DNA from: Pseudomonadota bacterium | GTDB taxonomy: Bacteria > Pseudomonadota > Gammaproteobacteria > Burkholderiales > Thiobacillaceae | Reading direction: 5' to 3' | Assembly: GCA_021780975.1 (NCBI GenBank) | Contig: JAJXXS010000373.1 | Coordinates: 1 to 6,090, forward strand | Length of the DNA: 6,090 nt | Shown here: positions 1-6,090 of the stretch, piece by piece | How positions within the stretch are numbered: position 1 is the first letter of the stretch | Layout: each line of letters starts with the position of its first letter | Translations under genes and position numbers: made by a program | The notes under the pieces: model-generated | The model's input: only the letters and a program-made list of their open reading frames with translations | What the model was told of the DNA's origin: nothing | Databases searched by the model: none

Positions 1-220
1 AGGCGGAGACCCAGGGCAGGTTCTCGCCGAACTGCATGGCGGCGGTGGCGTCGTTGAAGCCGCTGTACAGCGGAAGGGCCACGATGAAGCCCGCCACCGC
101 CCCCGCCAGGGCCAGCATGCGCGCGAGCGGGGCGTTGCGGTCCGACCCCGTCGCCAGCACCACCACGCCAGCCAGTATCGGCACCCAGATCACCAGGCTC
201 AGCAGTATCCCCTGTATCAT
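1..220 (-). CDS. nuoM: NADH-quinone oxidoreductase subunit M, N-terminal part (3' end outside window)
   Basis: This is the start of the middle antiporter-like proton-pumping subunit. Only 73 complete codons are visible, beginning MIQGILLSLVIWVPILAGVV and running open to the window edge. A first hydrophobic helix spans about 3-23. The motif TGSDRNAPLAR (24-34) follows, then a second helix at about 36-50 (ending ALPLYSGF), wording that fits betaproteobacterial NuoM. The essential lysine and glutamate residues of the pump lie further downstream and cannot be checked. The ATG at 220 follows the nuoL stop by 25 bases. That gap is A/T-rich at first and ends in AAGGGGGCGGG, which supplies a plausible Shine-Dalgarno sequence 4-5 bases from the ATG. 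The call rests on both the sequence and its place directly after nuoL; nuoN is expected next outside the window. Confidence 0.92.
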   Translation of the reverse strand, partial: MIQGILLSLVIWVPILAGVVVLATGSDRNAPLARMLALAGAVAGFIVALPLYSGFNDATAAMQFGENLPWVSA

Positions 221-224
221 CCCG

Positions 225-231
225 CCCCCTT
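225..231 (-). promoter_or_regulatory. Probable ribosome binding site of nuoM
   Basis: In the 25-base nuoL-nuoM gap the minus strand reads CAATAATAAGGGGGCGGG before the ATG. The AAGGGG part is an imperfect Shine-Dalgarno sequence about 5 bases from the start. The preceding A/T-rich stretch should be unstructured, which would favour ribosome access. The spacing is slightly short. Confidence 0.5.
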
Positions 232-245
232 ATTATTGCTTGTCT

Positions 246-2201
246 TCAGCCGGCGAGCCTGGTGAACAGTGTCACCAAGGCAAAGGCGCCCACCAGCATG
301 GCAAGGGCGTAGTGGTAGATGTAGCCGGTCTGGAAATGACGCAGCAACCGGGACATCGCGCCCACTGCCCGCGCAGCGCCATTCACCATCCAATTGTCGA
401 TGACCATCACGTCGCCGCGCCGCCAGAGCCCTCCACCCACGAGGCGCGCGCCGCGCGCGAAAAACCAGTCGTTGAACTCATCAAAGCCATACTTGCTCAC
501 CAGCAGGGCATAAAGCCAGGAAAGGCGGCGGCTGATCCTTTCCGGGAGGTCGGTGCGCGCCACGTACAGCCACCACGCCAGCGCAACACCTGCCGCAGAA
601 AGCCAGAACACCGGCGTTGCGAGGGAATGCAGCGCCATGGCCACCGCACCAGGGAAATTCTGCGCCATGTCGGCAAGCGCTGGGTGACGGTCGGCGACGT
701 ACAGCGAGGTCCCGAAATAGCTGCCGTACAGCAGCGGGCCTATCGTCATGTAGCCGATGGCGAGCGAGGGTGCGGCAAGGGCAAGCAGAGGGATGGTGAC
801 GACCCAGGGCGACTCCTGCGGCAGGTGGCCATGAAGCACATCGTGAAAGCGTTCGCGGCCGTGAAACACGAGGAAGTAAAGCCGGAAGGTGTAAAACGCG
901 GTAATGAAGACTCCGCCTTCCAGCATCGGATAAACCCACTGCGCCGCAGCGAGATTGGAGGCATGCACCGCTTCCAGAATGCTGTCCTTGGAATAGAACC
1001 CGGAAAGGAACGGCGTGCCGATGAGGGCGAGCGATCCGATGAGAAAGGTGCTCCAAGTGATGGGCATGTATTTGTAAAGCCCGCCCATCTTGCGGATGTC
1101 CTGCTCGTGATGCAAGGCGATGATGACCGAGCCTGCGGCAAGAAAGAGCAACGCCTTGAAGAAGGCATGCGTCATCAGGTGGAAAATCGCTACCGAGTAG
1201 GCCGATGCGCCCAGCGCCGCTGTCATGTAGCCCAGTTGCGAGAGCGTCGAATAGGCCACCACGCGCTTGATGTCGTTCTGCACGATGCCCAGCAGGCCCA
1301 TGAACAAGGCCGTGACCCCGCCCACCACCATCACGGTGGCCAGGGCGGTGTCGGAAAGCTCGAACAGCGGCGACATGCGCGCCACCATGAAAATTCCAGC
1401 GGTCACCATGGTAGCGGCGTGTATGAGCGCGGAAATGGGGGTGGGGCCTTCCATGGAATCAGGGAGCCAGACGTGCAGGGGCATCTGCGCGCTCTTGCCC
1501 ATGGCGCCGACGAACAGCAGCAGGCAGATGACGCTCAGGAGCGACCATGGATGCCCCGGAAACAGGCTGACCGTCACCTGCGTATAGGCCGGGGCGCGTT
1601 GGAAAACGGTGGCGTAATCAAGGCTGCCGAAATAGGCCAGCACCATGGCAATGCCGAGCAGGAATCCGAAGTCGCCCACACGGTTGGCGAGGAAGGCCTT
1701 GAGGTTGGCATAAACCGCCGTTGGCCGCGTGTACCAGAAACCGATCAGAAGATAAGACACCAGCCCCACCGCTTCCCAGCCGAAGAACAGCTGCAGGAAG
1801 TTGTTGCTCATCACCAGCATGAGCATGGCGAAAGTAAACAGCGAAATGTAGCTGAAGAAGCGGCTGTATCCGGGGTCATCCGCCATGTAGCCTATGGTGT
1901 AGACATGGACCATGAGGGAGACGAAGCACACCACCAGCATCATGAGGGAAGACAGCGGGTCGATCAGGAAGCCAAGGGAAAAATCGACCCCTCCCACATG
2001 CATCCAGGTGTAGAGCGTGACGTTGTAGGTATGCCCCGCCAGAACATCCTGGAACACGAACCAGGACGCCACCAGGGAAACGGCGACGCTGGCGGTGGCG
2101 ACCCAATGCGAGAGGCGCCGTCCAATCGCCCAGCCCAGCAGGCCCGCCACCAGGGCGCCGACCAGGGGGGCAAACGGGACGATGAGGTAGATAAGTGGCA
2201 T
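246..2201 (-). CDS. nuoL: NADH-quinone oxidoreductase subunit L (antiporter-like, lateral helix)
   Basis: This is the most distal proton-pumping subunit of the membrane arm. With the ATG start at 2201 it has 651 residues. Ion-path residues expected from E. coli are present: Glu143 (GWEAVG), Lys236 (AMGKSAQMPLHVWLPD), His261, His341, His345 and Lys349 (HLMTHAFFKALLF), and Lys405-Asp406 (FYSKDSI). The C-terminal part carries the long amphipathic lateral helix (about 553-622, with KYGFDEFNDWF at 570-580) and a last membrane helix (about 627-646). The start is uncertain. A TTG at 2213 in the same frame overlaps the nuoK stop and would add four residues (MKPA), but the only Shine-Dalgarno-like GAGG directly abuts it. 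From the ATG that GAGG is 12 bases away, and the MPLIYLIVPFAPL beginning resembles family N-termini. A TGA at 248-246 ends the gene, 25 bases before nuoM. No frameshift is seen. Confidence 0.96.
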   Translation of the reverse strand: MPLIYLIVPFAPLVGALVAGLLGWAIGRRLSHWVATASVAVSLVASWFVFQDVLAGHTYNVTLYTWMHVGGVDFSLGFLIDPLSSLMMLVVCFVSLMVHVYTIGYMADDPGYSRFFSYISLFTFAMLMLVMSNNFLQLFFGWEAVGLVSYLLIGFWYTRPTAVYANLKAFLANRVGDFGFLLGIAMVLAYFGSLDYATVFQRAPAYTQVTVSLFPGHPWSLLSVICLLLFVGAMGKSAQMPLHVWLPDSMEGPTPISALIHAATMVTAGIFMVARMSPLFELSDTALATVMVVGGVTALFMGLLGIVQNDIKRVVAYSTLSQLGYMTAALGASAYSVAIFHLMTHAFFKALLFLAAGSVIIALHHEQDIRKMGGLYKYMPITWSTFLIGSLALIGTPFLSGFYSKDSILEAVHASNLAAAQWVYPMLEGGVFITAFYTFRLYFLVFHGRERFHDVLHGHLPQESPWVVTIPLLALAAPSLAIGYMTIGPLLYGSYFGTSLYVADRHPALADMAQNFPGAVAMALHSLATPVFWLSAAGVALAWWLYVARTDLPERISRRLSWLYALLVSKYGFDEFNDWFFARGARLVGGGLWRRGDVMVIDNWMVNGAARAVGAMSRLLRHFQTGYIYHYALAMLVGAFALVTLFTRLAG

Positions 2202-2209
2202 GGCGGGCT

Positions 2210-2515
2210 TCAACCTCGGAGCTGGTCTAATTCCTCTACATCCACGGTGCGCATGTTGCGGAAAAGCACCACCAGGATGGCGAGGCCAATGGCCGACTCG
2301 GCCGCGGCGACGGTCAGGATGAAGAACACGAACACCTGGCCGGCAAGGTCTCCCCGATAATGGGCAAAGGCGAGAAAGTTGAGGTTGACTGCCAGCAGCA
2401 TCAGCTCGATGGCCATGAGCAGAATGATCACATTGCGACGGTTGAGGAAAATCCCCAATACCGAAAGCGCGAAGAGCAGACCGCCGAGTATGAGATAGGA
2501 CGAGAGATTTACCAT
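2210..2515 (-). CDS. nuoK: NADH-quinone oxidoreductase subunit K
   Basis: This small antiporter-like (MrpC-type) membrane subunit, with NuoJ and the edge of NuoN, forms one of the proton half-channels. I start it at the ATG at 2515 rather than at the in-frame upstream ATG at 2590. That gives 101 residues, the usual NuoK length, beginning MVNLSSYLIL. A good AGGAG lies 7 bases upstream, and the extra 25 residues of the long form would be hydrophilic, lie over the nuoJ tail and not look like NuoK. Three transmembrane helices are visible, near 4-24, 29-49 and 60-85. The two essential membrane glutamates are present: Glu37 in MAIELML and Glu73 in AAESAIGL, corresponding to Glu36 and Glu72 of Escherichia coli. 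The gene begins one base after the nuoJ stop and ends with TGA just before nuoL, so coupled translation is likely on both sides. Confidence 0.97.
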   Translation of the reverse strand: MVNLSSYLILGGLLFALSVLGIFLNRRNVIILLMAIELMLLAVNLNFLAFAHYRGDLAGQVFVFFILTVAAAESAIGLAILVVLFRNMRTVDVEELDQLRG

Positions 2516-2516
2516 G

Positions 2517-3188
2517 TCAGCGCTCCTGCGAGGATGAGGCGGCGTCCCCGCCAGGCTGGGAGCCATCATGCGCATGGTCGTGCAATTCATCGCCGTAGCG
2601 CGAGACTTTCATCTTCAGGACGCGCAGGCGATCCTCCTTGCGCACACGCACCTGCCGTGCCGGGTCGACATATTTGCTGTCCTTGCGGCGTCGCATGGTG
2701 AGGGCAATGGCAGCCACTATGGCTACCAGAAGGATCACCGCGGCGACTTCGAAGGCGTAGACGTATTGGGTGTAGAGCACCTCGCCAAGGGCTTTGGTAT
2801 TGCTGTAGCCCGCTGGCAGCGGGGTGGGCGGCGGGGTGGCGGCGAAATAGCGCGACCCGAGTATCAGCACCATTTCAACGCCAATCAGCAGAGCCACCGG
2901 TAACGCCACGGGGAGATAGCGCCAGAAATTCTGCCGCAGCTGGTCTGGATTGATATCGAGCATCATGACAACGAAGAGAAAGAGCACCATCACCGCGCCC
3001 ACATAGACAAGCACCAGGACAATGGCGAGAAATTCGGCCTCCAGTAGCATCCACAGGCCGGCGGCGGAAAAGAAGGCCAGGACCAGATACAGTGCGGCAT
3101 GCACGGGATTGCGCGCCGTGATGACGCGAAGGCCGGCAAAAAGCAGGATGGCAGCAAAAAAGTAGAACAGAGCGGACTGGAAATTCAT
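2517..3188 (-). CDS. nuoJ: NADH-quinone oxidoreductase subunit J
   Basis: This small membrane subunit lies between NuoH and NuoK and belongs to the charged axis that carries conformational and proton coupling along the membrane arm. The 223-residue protein has five hydrophobic segments, near 4-20, 29-48, 53-76, 93-111 and 143-165. The third contains the conserved VYVGAVMVLFLFVVMML (61-77), which in the family forms a helix with a pi-bulge. NARNPVHAAL-like wording is present at 23-32 (TARNPVHAAL). A basic cytoplasmic segment at 166-198 is followed by a polar tail, about 199-223, rich in Asp, His, Ser and Gly (DELHDHAHD at 200-208). The tail looks poorly conserved and is probably disordered. 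The ATG at 3188 is preceded by no close Shine-Dalgarno sequence. The purine-rich GAGAGGAAGAAGG lies more than 20 bases upstream, with a GC palindrome in between. The stop is separated from the nuoK start by a single base. Confidence 0.96.
   Translation of the reverse strand: MNFQSALFYFFAAILLFAGLRVITARNPVHAALYLVLAFFSAAGLWMLLEAEFLAIVLVLVYVGAVMVLFLFVVMMLDINPDQLRQNFWRYLPVALPVALLIGVEMVLILGSRYFAATPPPTPLPAGYSNTKALGEVLYTQYVYAFEVAAVILLVAIVAAIALTMRRRKDSKYVDPARQVRVRKEDRLRVLKMKVSRYGDELHDHAHDGSQPGGDAASSSQER
2523..2527 (-). promoter_or_regulatory. Ribosome binding site of nuoK, decides its start
   Basis: AGGAG on the minus strand lies 7 bases before the ATG at 2515, inside the nuoJ tail. It supports the 101-residue NuoK over the 126-residue form that would start at 2590. 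Confidence 0.75.
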
Positions 3189-3199
3189 TGTCTTGCTGG

Positions 3200-3211
3200 G
3201 GGCGCGCGCCC
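3200..3211. repeat. Perfect 12-bp GC palindrome in the nuoI-nuoJ gap
   Basis: GGGCGCGCGCCC is identical to its reverse complement and sits in the 43-base gap between nuoI and nuoJ, the longest non-coding stretch of the window. In RNA it could fold only as a short stem (GGGC/GCCC) with a four-base loop. No U-run follows, so it is not an intrinsic terminator. It lies between the purine-rich GAGAGGAAGAAGG and the nuoJ ATG. A chance origin in GC-rich DNA is possible. Confidence 0.6.
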
Positions 3212-3231
3212 TTCTTCCTCTCTCGGCGACA

Positions 3232-3723
3232 TTAGCGATACCTCGCGTCCTGGGCGCGGTCGGCGGCTATCTGCGCCTCGCACTGGTCACCCACGGCCAG
3301 CAGCATTTCCTTCGTGTAGTACAGGTCCCCGCGCTTCTCGCCGTGATACTCCAGGATGCGCGTTTCCACGATGGCGTCCGTCGGGCATGCCTCCTCGCAG
3401 AAGCCGCAGAATATGCACTTCGTCAGATCGATGTCGTAGCGTGTGGTGCGGCGCGTGCCGTCCTCGCGCTGCTCCGATTCGATGTGAATGGCAAGCGCGG
3501 GGCACACCGCCTCGCAAAGTTTGCACGCGATGCAGCGTTCCTCACCGTTGCTGTAGCGGCGCTGCGCATGCAGGCCTCGAAAACGCGGCGACTGGGGGGT
3601 TTTCTCCTCTGGGAACTGAATCGTGATCTTGCGCGCGAAGAAATGGCGGCCAGTGAGCGCCATGCCCTTGACCAGTTCGGTGAGAAAGAGGCTGGAGAAC
3701 CAATGGCCGAAGGGGTTCTTCAT
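3232..3723 (-). CDS. nuoI: NADH-quinone oxidoreductase subunit I (2x[4Fe-4S] ferredoxin-like)
   Basis: This peripheral subunit sits at the membrane junction and passes electrons through clusters N6a and N6b to NuoB (N2), next to the quinone site. The 163-residue protein has two complete 8Fe-ferredoxin motifs: Cys64, 67, 70 and 74 in CIACKLCEAVCP, and Cys103, 106, 109 and 113 in CIFCGFCEEACP. The N-terminal amphipathic stretch (about 8-30) fits the helix that lies along the membrane arm. The motif FPEEKTPQSPRFRGLH at 37-52 and the C-terminal GEKRGDLYYTKEMLL region are very close to betaproteobacterial NuoI as I recall it. The start is an ATG at 3723, 7 bases after the nuoH stop. Its Shine-Dalgarno sequence is weak, only a GAG overlapping that stop, so its translation probably relies on ribosomes arriving from nuoH. 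It ends with TAA at 3234-3232, while the other complete genes and nuoG end with TGA. All cluster ligands are present, so it is predicted to be functional. Confidence 0.98.
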   Translation of the reverse strand: MKNPFGHWFSSLFLTELVKGMALTGRHFFARKITIQFPEEKTPQSPRFRGLHAQRRYSNGEERCIACKLCEAVCPALAIHIESEQREDGTRRTTRYDIDLTKCIFCGFCEEACPTDAIVETRILEYHGEKRGDLYYTKEMLLAVGDQCEAQIAADRAQDARYR

Positions 3724-3730
3724 GGCAGTC

Positions 3731-4747
3731 TCAGTGCACCAGGTAGGCGTAAGGGGTTTGCATCACCAACCCCACCACGAGGATCCAGACCAGGGTGATC
3801 GGAATGAAGACCTTCCAGCCCAGGCGCATGATCTGGTCGTAGCGGTAACGCGGAAAAGTGGCGCGAAACCAAAGAAACAGGAACAGCACGAAGGCCACCT
3901 TGAGCAGCCACCAGAGCATGCCATCCGGCAGGAGAGGAAAGGGCGAGAGCCAGCCGCCCAGAAACATGAGGGTGGTGAGGGCGGAGATCAGGATCATGTT
4001 GGCATACTCCGCGAGAAAGAACACCGCGAAAGCCATCCCAGAATATTCAACATGAAAGCCGGCGACGATTTCAGACTCCCCTTCCGCCACGTCGAAGGGC
4101 GCGCGGTTGGTCTCCGCCACTCCAGAAACCAGGTATACAAGGAAGAGCGGGAAGAGCGGCCAGACATACCAGTGCCAGAACCCTCCTGCCTGCCCTTCGA
4201 CGATCTGGCTCAGGTTGAGGGATTGTGCAGCCATGAGCACCCCGACGAGAGCGAAACCCATGGCGATCTCATAGGACACGATCTGCGCCGCGGAGCGCAA
4301 TGCGCCGAGGAAGGCATATTTCGAGTTGGATGCCCAGCCGGCGATGACCACCCCATAGACCCCGATGGAAGTGACCGCCAGCACGTAGAGCAGGCCGGCA
4401 TCGATGTTGGCCAGCACCCAGCCATGGGCGAACGGTATCACCGCCCAGGCCGCCAGCGCTGGAGCAATGGCAAGCACCGGGCCGAGAATGAACAGTCCGC
4501 GGCTGGCTCCGGAAGGTATGATGACTTCCTTCATCAACAGCTTCACCACATCGGCGATGGGCTGCAGCAGGCCCTTGTATCCGACCCGGTTGGGCCCCAG
4601 GCGCACCTGCATGTAGCCAATGATCTTGCGTTCCGCATAGGTCAGGTAGGCCACGGACAGCACCAGAGGAACGAGGATGAGGATGATGTAGAGCAGTGCC
4701 TGCACGGCTGGCCACGCGGCACTCCAGATCTCGCCCAGGCCCGTCAT
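3731..4747 (-). CDS. nuoH: NADH-quinone oxidoreductase subunit H
   Basis: This inner-membrane subunit forms the quinone chamber with NuoB and NuoD and begins the proton path (E-channel). The 338-residue protein has the family's usual length and about eight hydrophobic segments, near 13-35, 84-105, 116-138, 158-175, 190-208, 240-265, 270-295 and 313-333. Both family signatures are intact. The first is AERK at 38-41 followed by RLGPNRVG at 49-56. The second is the acidic cytoplasmic loop ETNRAPFDVAEGESEIVAGF at 212-231, which in the family contacts the quinone and couples redox chemistry to pumping. The ATG at 4747 shares one base with the nuoG stop (TGATG), and a strong GGAGG lies 7 bases upstream inside the nuoG 3' end. 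Translation is therefore very probably coupled to nuoG. The TGA stop at 3733-3731 lies 7 bases before nuoI. No truncation or unusual substitution is seen. Confidence 0.98.
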   Translation of the reverse strand: MTGLGEIWSAAWPAVQALLYIILILVPLVLSVAYLTYAERKIIGYMQVRLGPNRVGYKGLLQPIADVVKLLMKEVIIPSGASRGLFILGPVLAIAPALAAWAVIPFAHGWVLANIDAGLLYVLAVTSIGVYGVVIAGWASNSKYAFLGALRSAAQIVSYEIAMGFALVGVLMAAQSLNLSQIVEGQAGGFWHWYVWPLFPLFLVYLVSGVAETNRAPFDVAEGESEIVAGFHVEYSGMAFAVFFLAEYANMILISALTTLMFLGGWLSPFPLLPDGMLWWLLKVAFVLFLFLWFRATFPRYRYDQIMRLGWKVFIPITLVWILVVGLVMQTPYAYLVH

Positions 4748-6090
4748 CAGGGGGCCTCCAGCGTGATTTCGCCGAAGAGCGGACCCAATTCGGCGGTAAG
4801 CTCATGGCCCCCGGGCACACGCACGCAATTGGGCGCCAAGGTTTCGTCGCGCTCCACGGGCAGAGCGGCCTGCCCACCGCCCTGGCGCACGCGCAGTATG
4901 CTGCCGGGGAGCAGTCCGAGCGCGTCCATCATGGCGCCCGACAAACCGATGCGCGGCCCCGCGGCAATCGCCGTGCGCTGCAGCGAGGTGGCGCGCCGCA
5001 CGATGGCATCGCTCTGATAGAGGGGAATCTCCCCCAATCGCTGCAATCCCTGCGCAGCGTTGAAATCCAGCGGTTGCGCTTCCACCCGGTTGTTGAGGAA
5101 AGCGGCAATCCGCGCGTCTCCCCGCCCCCCCAGCAACTCGTCACGTATCGCCTCGCTCTCGTCGTAGTCGAATCCTGGAAGCTCCAGCATGGTTCCCAAC
5201 ACGCGCAACACCTTCCAGGCCGGCCGTGCCTCGGCATAGGGCTTCACCGTGGCGCGGAAGCTTTGCACCGAGCCTTCCAGGTTGATGAAGGTACCGGACG
5301 TCTCGGTAAAAGGTGCGATCGGCAATATGACGTTCGCATAATCCCGTGCGCGATGTCGGTAAGGGCTGAGGGATACGACGAAATCGCTTTGCCGCAAGGC
5401 GCGGCTGACCTGCCCTGGATTCTGACAGTCGAGCTCGGGCTCCAAACCTAGCAGCACATAGGCCTTGCGCGGCTCCTCCCACATGCGGCGGGCATTCATC
5501 CCGCCTCGCGCGGCTGCACCGAGCGGCCCCTGGTAGGGCACGGCGCCGGCGACCTGGGCGCCCAAGCCGTTGGGGGACTCGAGTATGATGCCATAAGCCG
5601 CTCCTGCCAGTCCGGCAATCTCCTGCGCCAGCCACAAGATCTGGGCGAACGCGGGATGATGCTGGGCCTGGTTGCCCAGGAGCACAGCGCTGGGGTGACG
5701 CATGAGATTCTGCGCCAGGGTGGCTTCCTCGGCGGCAGGCTTGATTTCCTTGCCCCACTCCGGCACCGGTGTCCCGCGCAGACCGCAGAGCGCCACATAC
5801 ACCTTCGCCAGACGCGCAACCCAGGCCGACGGCGGGGTGACCATATGGGGCCTGATGTTGCAGAGATAATCTTCCTCGGATGCCGCAAGGACGGCGAAGA
5901 GGCTGTGGCGGCGGCAGGTCTCGCGCAAGCGGTGCGCGATGAGGGGGTGTTCCTTGCGCAGGCGGCTGCCGATGAGCAGCACCGAGCGCAGCTTGTCCAG
6001 TTGCGCGACATCCAGCCCGAGCCACAGGGCACCAGCATGCGCGCCGTCCAGGCTGAAGTCCGCCTGGCGCAAGCGGTGATCGATATTGCC
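4747..6090 (-). CDS. nuoG: NADH-quinone oxidoreductase subunit G, C-terminal part (5' end outside window)
   Basis: This is the large peripheral-arm subunit of complex I. In the family the N-terminal part carries [2Fe-2S] and [4Fe-4S] clusters that relay electrons from NuoF/E towards NuoI; that part lies beyond the window edge. The visible 447 codons run open from the last base of the window to a TGA at 4749-4747. An apparent TTG start at 6072 is not real: the frame continues upstream with GNIDHR, a typical internal NuoG motif. Numbering from the first visible residue, a Rossmann-like stretch SVLLIGSRLRKEHPL lies at 36-50 and the conserved block APFTETSGTFINLEG at 259-273. The C-terminal end (about 360-447) resembles a molybdopterin-dinucleotide-binding domain. 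In NuoG this fold is structural and normally holds no molybdenum. The total length of homologues implies roughly 330 residues are missing. A run of seven G codes for Leu-Gly-Gly near 5125-5131 and the frame stays intact across it. The stop codon overlaps the nuoH start. Confidence 0.95.
   Translation of the reverse strand, partial: GNIDHRLRQADFSLDGAHAGALWLGLDVAQLDKLRSVLLIGSRLRKEHPLIAHRLRETCRRHSLFAVLAASEEDYLCNIRPHMVTPPSAWVARLAKVYVALCGLRGTPVPEWGKEIKPAAEEATLAQNLMRHPSAVLLGNQAQHHPAFAQILWLAQEIAGLAGAAYGIILESPNGLGAQVAGAVPYQGPLGAAARGGMNARRMWEEPRKAYVLLGLEPELDCQNPGQVSRALRQSDFVVSLSPYRHRARDYANVILPIAPFTETSGTFINLEGSVQSFRATVKPYAEARPAWKVLRVLGTMLELPGFDYDESEAIRDELLGGRGDARIAAFLNNRVEAQPLDFNAAQGLQRLGEIPLYQSDAIVRRATSLQRTAIAAGPRIGLSGAMMDALGLLPGSILRVRQGGGQAALPVERDETLAPNCVRVPGGHELTAELGPLFGEITLEAP
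4755..4759 (-). promoter_or_regulatory. Ribosome binding site of nuoH
   Basis: On the minus strand GGAGG stands 7 bases before the nuoH ATG and lies inside the last codons of nuoG. With the TGATG stop/start overlap it supports re-initiation of ribosomes that finish nuoG. It is the strongest Shine-Dalgarno match in the window. Confidence 0.8.

Noticed and set aside
36..2360. 774-codon plus-strand open frame as a real gene
   Set aside because: It is in antisense register with nuoL, has low-complexity Arg/His/Gln-rich composition and no domain, and covers an unmistakable conserved gene on the other strand.
2516..2590. Longer NuoK starting at the ATG at 2590
   Set aside because: The extra 25 residues are polar and lie over the nuoJ tail. 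The ATG at 2515 has a good AGGAG and gives the standard 101-residue protein.
3200..3211. GC palindrome as an intrinsic terminator
   Set aside because: No U-run follows in the direction of transcription, the stem is at most four or five pairs with a small loop, and essential operon genes continue downstream.
3623..5017. 464-codon plus-strand open frame as a real gene
   Set aside because: It is in antisense codon register with nuoH, so the same lack of TTA, CTA and TCA codons leaves it open. Its translation shows no recognisable family.
5125..5131. Run of seven C (G on the coding strand) in nuoG as a frameshift or slippage site
   Set aside because: The NuoG reading frame is intact and conserved on both sides, and no alternative product is apparent; slippage cannot be shown from sequence.
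5141..6025. 294-codon minus-strand open frame in a second frame over nuoG
   Set aside because: It is an out-of-frame shadow of nuoG in GC-rich DNA, and the nuoG frame carries the conserved NuoG motifs throughout.
4747..6072. nuoG as a complete 441-residue gene starting with TTG at 6072
   Set aside because: The frame stays open to the window edge with typical NuoG sequence (GNIDHR) before the TTG, and the cluster-binding N-terminal half of the subunit is missing, so the gene is cut by the window.
4747..6090. Molybdenum-dependent oxidoreductase such as a formate dehydrogenase
   Set aside because: The fold resembles that superfamily, but the position before nuoH and NuoG-specific motifs such as APFTETSGTFINLEG identify it as the complex I subunit.

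Overview
The window is the interior of a bacterial nuo operon, which encodes respiratory complex I (proton-pumping NADH:quinone oxidoreductase, NDH-1). All genes lie on the minus strand. In transcription order (from high to low coordinate) they are nuoG (3' part only), nuoH, nuoI, nuoJ, nuoK, nuoL and nuoM (5' part only), which is the canonical gene order. Protein wording, above all in NuoI, NuoH and NuoG, looks betaproteobacterial to me. The DNA is GC-rich and TTA, CTA and TCA codons are nearly absent. I cannot name a genus from the sequence alone.

Layout: 6090-4747 is the C-terminal 447 codons of nuoG, the peripheral-arm subunit with the molybdopterin-oxidoreductase-like fold. 4747-3731 is nuoH, the membrane subunit that forms the quinone site. 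3723-3232 is nuoI, which carries two [4Fe-4S] clusters. 3188-2517 is nuoJ and 2515-2210 is nuoK, both small membrane subunits. 2201-246 is nuoL, the distal antiporter-like subunit with the long lateral helix. 220-1 is the first 73 codons of nuoM. Gene junctions are very tight: a 1-base overlap (G/H) and gaps of 7 (H/I), 43 (I/J), 1 (J/K), about 8 (K/L) and 25 (L/M) bases. This fits one polycistronic message with translational coupling.

How they work together: NADH electrons enter through NuoE/F (outside the window) and pass along iron-sulfur clusters in NuoG and NuoI to quinone at the NuoH/NuoB/NuoD interface. The energy released is passed along charged residues in NuoH, J, K, N, M and L to drive proton pumping. 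The catalytic and ion-path residues expected in H, I, K and L are all present, so the complex is predicted to be functional.

No promoter, terminator, RNA gene, mobile element, CRISPR array or accessory gene is visible, and no gene-free stretch exceeds 43 bases. The only non-coding structure worth noting is a perfect 12-bp GC-only palindrome in the nuoI-nuoJ gap. I found no evidence of a novel system; this is a well-conserved core metabolic operon.
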